Assembly (NCBI GenBank): GCA_019744815.1
Contig: JAIEUA010000006.1
Span: forward strand, 62,001-126,000
Length of the DNA stretch: 64,000 nucleotides
Direction of reading: 5' to 3'
From: Phycisphaerales bacterium
GTDB taxonomy: Bacteria; Planctomycetota; Phycisphaerae; Phycisphaerales; UBA1924
This document shows, one piece after another, positions 47,330-55,383 of the stretch. The notes below the pieces were generated by a model that saw only the letters and a list, made by a program, of their open reading frames with translations, made no database searches and had not been told where the DNA came from. How positions within the stretch are numbered: position 1 is the stretch's first letter; every line of letters begins with the position of its first letter. Both the position numbers and the translations under genes were made by a program.

Positions 47330-47363
47330 CTCTGTTCCCTCCCGCATCACACCCACAACACCT

Positions 47364-48389
47364 ATGCCCCACTTCATCCCCACACAGTTCCCGCAGGTTG
47401 CCTCGAAGCTGAAGGGCCGCGTCGCGGTCATCACCGGCGGCTGCGGCTTCATCGGCTCGCACTTGGCCCACGCCCTCGCCGCCAGCGGCGCGACGGTGCG
47501 GGTGCTCGACGACCTCTCCGGCGGATTTGAGTCAAACCTCGCGCCCGCGCGGGACGCCGCCAAAGCCAGCGGCGGAAGCGTGGAGTTCATCAAGGCTTCG
47601 ATTCTCGACGACGCCGCGCTGCGAAAGGCGATCTCGGGGAGCGACTTCATCTTCCATCAAGCCGCGCTCGTGAGCGTGCCGGAATCCGTCGAGAAGCCGG
47701 AGAAGTGCCTCAGCGTGAACGTCGAAGGCACACAGCGCGTGCTGCTCGCGGCCAAGGACCTGAAAGCCCAAGAGAAGAAGGAAAAGCGGGTGATGTTCGC
47801 CGCCAGTGCCGCGGCATACGGCAACACGCCCAGCCTGCCCAGCAAGGAGACCGACAACCCGGATGTCTGGTCGCCCTACGCGATGAGCAAAGTCAGCGGC
47901 GAGCTCCTGCTCCGCACCTTCGCCCGCTGCTTCGGCCTCTCGTGCATCAGCCTGCGCTACTTCAACATCTTCGGCCCGCGCCAAGACCCCAAGAGCCCGT
48001 ACGCCGCGGTGATCAGCGCGTTCGCGGACACCCTGAGCGCCGGCAAACAGCCCCGCGTCCTGGGCGACGGCGAACAGACCCGCGACTTCACCTACATCGA
48101 TAACGTGGTGCTGGCCAACATGCTGGCGGCGACGAGCGAGAAGCCCCTCTCGGGCGAGGTCGTCAACATCGGCACCGGTGCTCGCATCCGGCTGCTGGAC
48201 GTCCTGAAGCACATGGGCGAGTCGCTGAAAGTGGACTCGACGCCGACGTTCGGCCCGCCCCGGGCGGGCGATGTGCGGCACTCCTCGGCGGACATCTCCG
48301 CGGCCCGTTCGCTCCTCGGCTATGAGCCGGTGGTGGACTTCGGCGAGGGGATTCGGCGAACGCTGGAGTGGGCGCGGGTAAACAAGTAG
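47364..48389 (+). CDS. NAD-dependent epimerase/dehydratase (SDR)
   Basis: VAVITGGCGFIGSHLAHALAASGATVRVLDDLSGG, SAAAYGNTPSLP, SPYAMSKVSGE, RYFNIFGPRQDP. Confidence 0.9.
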   Translation: MPHFIPTQFPQVASKLKGRVAVITGGCGFIGSHLAHALAASGATVRVLDDLSGGFESNLAPARDAAKASGGSVEFIKASILDDAALRKAISGSDFIFHQAALVSVPESVEKPEKCLSVNVEGTQRVLLAAKDLKAQEKKEKRVMFAASAAAYGNTPSLPSKETDNPDVWSPYAMSKVSGELLLRTFARCFGLSCISLRYFNIFGPRQDPKSPYAAVISAFADTLSAGKQPRVLGDGEQTRDFTYIDNVVLANMLAATSEKPLSGEVVNIGTGARIRLLDVLKHMGESLKVDSTPTFGPPRAGDVRHSSADISAARSLLGYEPVVDFGEGIRRTLEWARVNK

Positions 48390-48453
48390 TTCGTGAATCA
48401 AAGTTGGTAGACTTCGTTCTCGCTCTTGCACGGGCGGGAAAGGAGTGGTGATC

Positions 48454-48912
48454 ATGAAACTCGCCGAAGCGTTGCTGTTGCGCGCGGACATGCAGACCAA
48501 GCTGGCGCGTCTGCGGGAGCGGACGGTGGCGAACGTGCTCACGCAGCAGGGCGACAAGCCGCACGAGGCGCCGGACAAACTGATGCGAGAGGCGATGGGC
48601 CTGATCTCGGATCTGGAGACGCTCATCGCCCAGATCAATCGCACCAACGCCAAGTCCAAGAGCAAGGACGGTCGGACGCTCATGGAGCAGATCGCGGCAC
48701 GCGACGCGCTCAAGATGCGGCATGCGTTTCTCGAAGCGACGATCGCCGGGACCAAGCGTGAGCCGGATCGCTACAGCGCCCGCGAGATCAAGTGGGTCGC
48801 ACAGGTTGACGTCGCGAAGCTGCAGAAGCAAGTCGAAGACACCGCCAAGCAACTGCGTGAGCTGAACGCTCAGATTCAAGAGAGCAACTGGAAGATCGAA
48901 CTGGAGAGTTGA
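48454..48912 (+). CDS. DIP1984 family protein
   Basis: MKLAEALLLRADMQTKLARLRERTVANVLTQQGDKPHE...INRTNAKSK..DGRTLMEQIAARDALK. Confidence 0.8.
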   Translation: MKLAEALLLRADMQTKLARLRERTVANVLTQQGDKPHEAPDKLMREAMGLISDLETLIAQINRTNAKSKSKDGRTLMEQIAARDALKMRHAFLEATIAGTKREPDRYSAREIKWVAQVDVAKLQKQVEDTAKQLRELNAQIQESNWKIELES

Positions 48913-49359
48913 AGGAAGGGCCTCGGGCGAGCGCACGACCCCGTTCCCGCCGCAGCGAGGGGTCTCACAAGTATCGGAGCGGCATGCTGCGCTGCGGGCG
49001 GGCGCAACAACCCGGTACCCCTATCGCCCTGTACAACGCACCCTTCACGCCGCACTTTGCACCCTGTACCACTTGTGCGTTGACGAGGCCCTTCCTTCAG
49101 ACCTCCCGTTCAACAGTCGGCTGTCAGTCCGAGTGAGGTTGGCGCTGCAGTCCTGTACGCGCCAACCACACCGCTGAGGATTTCAACCTGACGCGCACTA
49201 TTCGCCGATACACCTCCCGTCCGCTCTCACCCGGAGGTTGTTGTGCGCGCCGAATGTTCCTGGGATCAAGCCGCCTGGTTGGATGATCGGGTCGATGGCC
49301 TTCTCGAAGGCGTGGCCACGGGCATCACGTCCGGTCTTGCGGCGTCCGATCGCGCGGGC

Positions 49360-50589
49360 ATGATCGTGCGAGGCGCCGTGCCGCGATCGATGCACGCGTC
49401 GCGCCGGGCGGCAAGTGCTTTGAGCCACGCCGCGGGGCTCGCCCTCGCCGCGATGACGCTGGTGGGCTGCGCCGGTGGGAGTGGGGGCGGCGGCGGAACC
49501 GGCGGCGGTCTGTCCGCCAATCGTCCGCAAGATGTCAACGCCGGCCTCAACGCTCTCGCCAACGACAACCGGCCCACGCCCGACGAGCTGCACAAGTTCA
49601 TCGAGCGGGCCGCGACCGATCTCGAGGACCTGAAGGCCGCCCAAGAAGAGCGGCGGCGCCGGCTCGCGCAGGCCAACCTGACCCCGCCGCCCGAACCCAC
49701 GCCCGTCGCCACGACGCCCGCCGATCCCGCCACCGCGCCCGACTCCTCGCTCGCCGGTCTGGCCGGCGCGACGCCGAGTGACACGAAGCCCGAACCCGCA
49801 CCCGCCGCCACGGCTCCCGCCGCTCAGCCCTCGGCACAGGAGCGTGTCCGGGCCCTGGCCGCGGAGCTACGCAACGCGATCAACCAGCAGGTGGGCGATC
49901 CGGAGAGCTCAGTGTCGAGTTCGCTGGCTCTGGCGATGCTCGAGATGCTGAGTGCGCAGGAGACCGGCGCCGGTGCGCCGTCGCTGGCGAACCTCAGCGA
50001 GCGCGAGCGCCAGGCGGTGCAGTCGGTGCGAGAGCTGATCGATGCACTCGCCAAGGACCCCGCCGCGGCATCAGACCCGAGCCGCGTCGCCCAGATGCTT
50101 GCCCGCAGCATGGACGCGCTCGCCAGCGCCCAGAGCGTGCGCGTCGCCAGAGCGGAACTGTGCCGCAAGGTCGAGGCGTTCGGCCGGTTCACGCCCTTTG
50201 AGTTCAACACCTTCCTGGCCGGCCAGGCCCACCGCGTGATCATCTACACCGAAGCCGCGAACTTCGCCTACCGCGATCTCGGCGCCGAAGGGAACATGAA
50301 GAACGGCGACCGCTGGTCGGTCGAGCTTGGGCAGGAGCTGCAGCTCTACACCGGCGACGGCAGCATGCTCGCCTGGCGCAAGCCCGAGCAGAGCGTGGTC
50401 GAGACCTCCCGCAACAAGCGGCGTGACTTCTTCATCACCCAGATGGTGGAGCTGCCGCGAACCTTGACGGTCGGGCAGTACTCGCTGAAGGTGGTGCTGC
50501 GCGACCGCGTGAGCGGGGCCCGGGCCGAGGCGATCATCCCGATCCAGATCGTCGCGGATCAGGCGCTGGTGCGGGGCGAAGATCGGTAA
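49360..50589 (+). CDS. Hypothetical lipoprotein
   Basis: Lipobox AAMTLVGCAGGSGGGGG, Ala/Pro-rich linker, C-terminal beta-type domain (IIYTEAANFAYRDLG...LYTGDGSMLAWRKPEQSVVE). Confidence 0.65.
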   Translation: MIVRGAVPRSMHASRRAASALSHAAGLALAAMTLVGCAGGSGGGGGTGGGLSANRPQDVNAGLNALANDNRPTPDELHKFIERAATDLEDLKAAQEERRRRLAQANLTPPPEPTPVATTPADPATAPDSSLAGLAGATPSDTKPEPAPAATAPAAQPSAQERVRALAAELRNAINQQVGDPESSVSSSLALAMLEMLSAQETGAGAPSLANLSERERQAVQSVRELIDALAKDPAAASDPSRVAQMLARSMDALASAQSVRVARAELCRKVEAFGRFTPFEFNTFLAGQAHRVIIYTEAANFAYRDLGAEGNMKNGDRWSVELGQELQLYTGDGSMLAWRKPEQSVVETSRNKRRDFFITQMVELPRTLTVGQYSLKVVLRDRVSGARAEAIIPIQIVADQALVRGEDR

Positions 50590-50614
50590 CGCCAGTGGGA
50601 CCCCAGTGGAAACC

Positions 50615-50718
50615 CAGTGGGACCGGCCTCCGGCCGGTCTGCCTTGTTCAGAGTGCTGCGTGTTGCAAGCTGTTCCAGTCCATCCGCCTGTCGACCGGCC
50701 GGGAGGCCGGTCCCACTG
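50615..50718. terminator. Bidirectional hairpin between convergent genes
   Basis: CAGTGGGACCGGCCTCCGGCCGGTC (50615-50639) vs inverted 50693-50718, 25/26 identity. Confidence 0.6.
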
Positions 50719-50774
50719 GCGCGAGGTCGGTCTTGGCGTCGGGGCCTGGAAGGCCCCGCTCCCGACTCATTGCC

Positions 50775-51221
50775 TCACGAATACCCGAGCTGATCGAGGT
50801 CGTCTTCCGACAACCCGAACTCGTGGCCGATCTCGTGCAGCAGCGTGACCATGATCTCTTCGTACACGACATCGTCCGCCTCGGGCTGATCGAAGCCGCC
50901 CGCCAGATCGAGAATGCCCTCGCGGAAGAGGTGGATCTCCGACGGCAGCTCACCCGAGCGATCCACGGCACGCTCGGTGGCGGCGACGCCGGTGTGCAGG
51001 CCACACAACTCCAGCGCCGCTTCCTCGTCCTTCGGATCAATGCCCAGATCGCGCAGCATCTCCGGCGTCGGTCGATCAAGGGCGACGACGGGGACCTCGT
51101 CCAGCAACGCCCGCACCGCCGGCGGCAGCTGCTCGATCGCTTCCTCGAGCAACGCATCGAACCGATCTCGGATCGCCTGTGACAGCACCGCGCGGGTCCT
51201 TTTCTCTGGCGTGTCCGCCAT
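50775..51221 (-). CDS. Metallopeptidase family protein (minimal zincin)
   Basis: TLLHEIGHEFGLSEDDLDQLGY C-terminus; EIHLFREGILDL. Confidence 0.85.
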   Translation of the reverse strand: MADTPEKRTRAVLSQAIRDRFDALLEEAIEQLPPAVRALLDEVPVVALDRPTPEMLRDLGIDPKDEEAALELCGLHTGVAATERAVDRSGELPSEIHLFREGILDLAGGFDQPEADDVVYEEIMVTLLHEIGHEFGLSEDDLDQLGYS

Positions 51222-51229
51222 CCACGTCG

Positions 51230-52270
51230 TTATTGCGGCCGCGAGCCCGCGGCATCGAAGATCGCGGTCGCTTCATCGTTGCTCGCGCCGGTGATCGACT
51301 CCAGCGAGATCGGGCGGCTCAGCACCGCGGGCACGATCCGCACGCAATCGACGAGCACGCCCAAAATGCCCACGGTGAAGAACATCGAGCCCACCGCGAT
51401 CAGGATGGTCCCCACCAAGAGAGCCGATTGGGACGCGCCGGTGCTCAAGAACGATGCGAGCACCTGGGCCAGGTCACCCAAGGTGACAACCCCCAGCGCC
51501 CCGACCATCGCCAGCATCGTCTGTCGATCGACTCTTCCAGAGCGCAGCAGCATCGAGCGCTGCACGAACAGCCGCGCGTTGGGACGCAGGCACGCCAGGA
51601 TGACCGCGAGGATCAGGCTCAGCGCGATCCGCAGCCCGCTGCGCTCGAGATTCGCCTGCCCGCTGGGAAGAAACGGCGTCGGGCCCAGCGGGTCCAGCCG
51701 CGTGTAGAGCACGTGCAGCCCCAGGGCCAGGGGCAGATACAAGAACACGCCCACCGCGGCCCGCGCGATCCCGTCGGCGGGAATGTGCGCGTGCGGTCGG
51801 ATGATGACCAAAGCGCCCGCGCCCGACGCGAGCACGCCCCCGATCACCGCGAGCCCGAGCCACTCGTGCACCGCGTGGCCGAACATCTCCGCCCAGCGGA
51901 TGTACCAGATGGCGACCACCGCGACCAACGCGCCCAGCGGCCAGACCAACAGCCCGACGCCGACCAGGCTCGCGAACGGGATGGGCTGCAGCTCCGACGC
52001 CGCGGGATCGACCTTGATCAGGATCGTGCCCCGCACCGACATCCCGCACTCCGGGCAGCGCCCCCGGACCGACAACCCGCGGAGGTTGTAGCGGCAGCGG
52101 GCGCAGAGCAGGTCGCCGGTCAGCTCGCGCGCGAGCATCGGCGTCTCTTCGCCTTCGTCGTGGGTGTAGGCGCTCTGGGTTGGTTCGAACGTGTCCGACA
52201 AAGCGGGCGAAGCCTCCTCTGGTCTCCGATCCCGCGGCCTCATCGCGCGATCGAACCCCCACGACCCCAT
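51230..52270 (-). CDS. Membrane protein with N-terminal zinc-ribbon
   Basis: LCARCRYNLRGLSVRGRCPECG followed by several TM segments. Exact start uncertain (52240 also possible). Confidence 0.65.
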   Translation of the reverse strand: MGSWGFDRAMRPRDRRPEEASPALSDTFEPTQSAYTHDEGEETPMLARELTGDLLCARCRYNLRGLSVRGRCPECGMSVRGTILIKVDPAASELQPIPFASLVGVGLLVWPLGALVAVVAIWYIRWAEMFGHAVHEWLGLAVIGGVLASGAGALVIIRPHAHIPADGIARAAVGVFLYLPLALGLHVLYTRLDPLGPTPFLPSGQANLERSGLRIALSLILAVILACLRPNARLFVQRSMLLRSGRVDRQTMLAMVGALGVVTLGDLAQVLASFLSTGASQSALLVGTILIAVGSMFFTVGILGVLVDCVRIVPAVLSRPISLESITGASNDEATAIFDAAGSRPQ

Positions 52271-52355
52271 CCCTCACGCCCTCCCCAAACTCGCAACGAG
52301 TGTACCAGAGACGCCCGCCGCCGCGTGTAGACTTCCCACCTTCCCCGGAGCTCCC

Positions 52356-52589
52356 ATGGCACGCCTCGTCCGCCACGAACAAACCGCACCCATCAAGATC
52401 GACCCCGCCACCTGGCCCCGCGACGAGCAGGGGAACCTCAAGGTCCTCTCGATCTGCGCCTGCGGCATCTCCTCGAAGTTCCCGTTCTGCGACGGCGCCC
52501 ACAAGGGCTGCAAAGCCGAAGAGCCCGGGAAGGTCTATCGCTACGACCCGGTGACCAAGGCGATCCTCGACGCGTCTCAGGAAGGGTGA
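52356..52589 (+). CDS. CDGSH iron-sulfur domain protein
   Basis: LSICACGISSKFPFCDGAHKGC matches the CDGSH C-X-C-X8-C-D-G-x-H pattern. Confidence 0.9.
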   Translation: MARLVRHEQTAPIKIDPATWPRDEQGNLKVLSICACGISSKFPFCDGAHKGCKAEEPGKVYRYDPVTKAILDASQEG

Positions 52590-52680
52590 GAGACGAAGAG
52601 ACGAAGAGACGGAGAGACGGAGAGACGGAGAGACGGAGAGACGGAGAGACGAAGAGACGAAGAGAAGGAGAGCGGAGAGG
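52590..52680. repeat. 8-bp tandem repeat (AGACGGAG/AGACGAAG)n
   Basis: gagacgaagagacgaagagacggagagacggagagacggag... read directly. Confidence 0.95.
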
Positions 52681-52693
52681 CCAAGGCGACTGG

Positions 52694-52843
52694 GACGCCG
52701 AGGCTGACGAGTCCGCGAGGAAGCCTCGGATCGCTCGCGTGGCCCGAGTGCGAATCTCGCGAGCGTGTCAATCGAGCAAGGTCCGCGCGCGCCCGTTCCC
52801 GGTCATCCGAAGCCTCGTCGCAACGCCTCCTCAGCCTCGGTGC
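52694..52843. repeat. MITE-like element R2, copy 2
   Basis: GACGCCGAGGCTGACGAGTCCGCGAGGAAGCCTCGGATCG...ATCCGAAGCCTCGTCGCAACGCCTCCTCAGCCTCGGTGCC; same termini as copy 1. Confidence 0.75.
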
Positions 52844-53102
52844 CCGAGGCGGGCTGGAATCGCTCGCCCATCGCGTCGCCTCAGAAATCTGAACCAGCAC
52901 TGCAAGGTATCCCCGGCCGCGGGCAAGTCCTTGTGTCCGAGGCGGTTTTCCGCCCGCCTCGGGCCGGTCGGGAACGACCGCTGTTGATGAGAGCCGATCC
53001 GGCTCGCCGCGTCACTCGAAAGAGAGCGGCGGGGGATCGAGGGACAAGACACACCAACCGCACCCCAACTGCACACCGGGTGCACTTCGAAGGAGCCGCA
53101 TC

Positions 53103-53723
53103 ATGCGCCGCATCACCGCTATCGCTCTGTCCACGCTTGCCGTTTCGCAACTGGTCTCGACCGCCGGTGCCGCCATCATCAGCGTCAGCGGCCAGACCAC
53201 ATTGCTGGGTGTCAATCCGCCCTCCGCCACTTTCGGCACGCTCACGGGCCCGAACCTCTACTGCTGGAACGAGAAGACCAACATCACCACCACCGGCGTG
53301 TGGGCCGACATGACCAACAACCCCGCCAACGAGTCGAGCGCGATCCCCGGCGTCGTCGCCGGCACCTACGACAGCCACTTCCTCCACCTCGACAACCCCA
53401 ACGGCTTCTTCGGCACCAGCGGCAGCGTCACATTCAGCTCGCAGATCGTCGCCGTCTTCTTCCGGGCCGTGAACCTCGACAACACCGACGCCCTCTTCGG
53501 CAACAACACCACGACCTACGACACCTTTTACCCGCTCCGCGGGCTGAACGCGGCGTCCTTGTTTGGCATCTCCGGCAACACCCTGAAGTTCAACCTCACC
53601 GCCCTCGCGCCCACCGCCGAGATGATCGAGCTCCGCGTGCTGACCCACAGCGTGCCCGCCCCCGGCTCCGCGGCGACGCTCGGCCTCGCCGGCCTCTTCG
53701 CCGCACGCCGCAAGCGGCGCTGA
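53103..53723 (+). CDS. Secreted protein with PEP-CTERM-like C-terminus (tandem paralog 1)
   Basis: Signal peptide; SVSGQTTLLGVNPPSATFGTLTGPNLYCWNE; C-terminal VPAPGSAATLGLAGLFAARRKRR. Confidence 0.8.
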   Translation: MRRITAIALSTLAVSQLVSTAGAAIISVSGQTTLLGVNPPSATFGTLTGPNLYCWNEKTNITTTGVWADMTNNPANESSAIPGVVAGTYDSHFLHLDNPNGFFGTSGSVTFSSQIVAVFFRAVNLDNTDALFGNNTTTYDTFYPLRGLNAASLFGISGNTLKFNLTALAPTAEMIELRVLTHSVPAPGSAATLGLAGLFAARRKRR

Positions 53724-53778
53724 AGCGACTCCGCACACGCATCCCGCACGGGCCGAAGCCCGCGGCCCAGAATCGCAA

Positions 53779-53820
53779 TTCCCCTGCTCCCCTGCTCCCC
53801 TGCTCCCCTCTTCCCCTCCG
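53779..53820. repeat. C-rich member of R5 short tandem repeat
   Basis: ttcccctgctcccctgctcccctgctcccctcttcccctcc. Confidence 0.85.
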
Positions 53821-53848
53821 CAAACACCCACCAACTCAGGATTCCCCC

Positions 53849-54463
53849 ATGAACACCCGCCCCGCCGCTCTCCTCCTCACCGCCGCCTTCGTCGCCCACA
53901 CCGCCTCCGCCGCCATCACCGGCGTCAGCGGGCAGACCACCTGGCTCTTCGCGTCACCCGCGTCGTGCGCCTCCAACGCCCTCACCGGCTTCAACGCCTT
54001 CGCCTGGGACGAGCAGCAGAACGTGCCCCTCGTCAACACCTTCGTCGACATGACCAACAACCCCGGCAACAGCGGCGGCCCGATCCCCGGCCTGCTCAAC
54101 GGCAGCTTCGACAGCCACTTCATCCACTTCCAGGGCATCCCCGGCGTCATCAGCGCGCAGGGCAGCGTCACCTTCAACGGCACCATCGTCGGCGTCGCGT
54201 TCAAGAATACCACCCTCGACGTGACCGACCCGCTCGTCGGCGCCTTCGGCACCGTCTACCCCACCGGGTATCCGTTCCGCGGGATCAACACCAGCATCCC
54301 CTCGTTCTTCTCGATCAGCGGCAACACCATCAACTTCAATCTCGCCGCCCTCGCCTCGGTCGGTGAGGTCGCCCAGCTCCGTGTCTTCACCCAGGTCCCG
54401 TCGCCCGGCCCGGTCGCGCTGCTCGGCCTTGGTGGTCTGGTCGCGATCCGTCGCCGTCGCTGA
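53849..54463 (+). CDS. Secreted protein with PEP-CTERM-like C-terminus (tandem paralog 2)
   Basis: GVSGQTTWLFASPASCASNALTGFNAFAWDEQQNV; C-terminal VPSPGPVALLGLGGLVAIRRRR. Confidence 0.8.
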   Translation: MNTRPAALLLTAAFVAHTASAAITGVSGQTTWLFASPASCASNALTGFNAFAWDEQQNVPLVNTFVDMTNNPGNSGGPIPGLLNGSFDSHFIHFQGIPGVISAQGSVTFNGTIVGVAFKNTTLDVTDPLVGAFGTVYPTGYPFRGINTSIPSFFSISGNTINFNLAALASVGEVAQLRVFTQVPSPGPVALLGLGGLVAIRRRR

Positions 54464-54514
54464 TCGCCGCGAGTTCCCGAACCAAGGCGTCCAAGTGGCC
54501 CCGCACCCGCGGGG

Positions 54515-54874
54515 TCACTTCGGTGCGTCGGGCTTGGACGGCGCCGGGGCCTTGATCGCCTCCGCCGCCTTCTCGCCTTCCTTCTTTACCTCTTCGACGC
54601 CCTTCTCCACCGCCTTCTTGGTCTCTTCGACCGCCTTCTCGGCGTTCTCCTTCACCGCTTCGGTGGCTTGCTCCACCGGCGCCGGTTGGGCCGGGAACTT
54701 CGCCGCCTCGGCCTTCGAGCGCTCGATCTGGGCCGCCGGACCGCTGCTCTCGGCGATGATCGGAGCCAGGAACGCGCCGCCCACCGCGCCGACCACCAGC
54801 CCGATGATCAGACCCGGAAGAAACGCCTTGGCAAAGCCGCCGTTGGCGGCCGGTGAGTTGGTGGATTCGGACAT
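54515..54874 (-). CDS. Small membrane protein with Ala/Lys/Glu-rich helical tail
   Basis: TM LPGLIIGLVVGAVGGAFLAPII followed by EAVKENAEKAVEETKKAVEKGVEEVKKEGEKAAEAIKAP. Confidence 0.6.
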   Translation of the reverse strand: MSESTNSPAANGGFAKAFLPGLIIGLVVGAVGGAFLAPIIAESSGPAAQIERSKAEAAKFPAQPAPVEQATEAVKENAEKAVEETKKAVEKGVEEVKKEGEKAAEAIKAPAPSKPDAPK

Positions 54875-54988
54875 GGCAAACCTCCCAGCAAGCCGGTGCA
54901 TCCGGCGCGACGGCGGGGGACCCCGCAGGAACCAGCATACCCGCTACCGGCCGCGGCACGAGCCCGCACACGACCGTTCGGACGAGGA

Positions 54989-55195
54989 TCATCGGAATCG
55001 CCGCATCCGATGCATCCAAATTCCGTACGAAATCACGCTTTTCACCAGCTCCCAGCGGCTGGATGGGTACCCCTTCCCGAACGCCGTGTGAAGACGCCAC
55101 TGCCAGTAGGGCCCCCGGAAGCGAAACCGCGAGATCACCCCCAGCCGCAGAAGCTGGTAGAGCCCTCCGAGGATGTCCAGTGGTGAGTGGGTCAC
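54989..55195 (-). CDS. Small hypothetical protein
   Basis: 68 aa SPLDILGGLYQLLRLGVISRFRFRGPYWQWRLHTAFGKGYPSSRWELVKSVISYGIWMHRMRRF; protein-like composition in otherwise gene-free DNA. Confidence 0.5.
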   Translation of the reverse strand: MTHSPLDILGGLYQLLRLGVISRFRFRGPYWQWRLHTAFGKGYPSSRWELVKSVISYGIWMHRMRRFR

Positions 55196-55383
55196 GCCGC
55201 GTGAGTATTGGAGGGCATCCGGGCGTTCAGGCAGGGCGGCGTTGCCATGGGTCCGATCGTCTGGCGGTCCTCGTGGCCTTGGGCGCGACCACGCTGTCGA
55301 TCGATGAAGGGTTGATTGCGGCGAACAAGCCTTGTGTCATCCCGCCTTATCTGGGACAATGGCCCAAAGTCCCGGAGGTTGAG

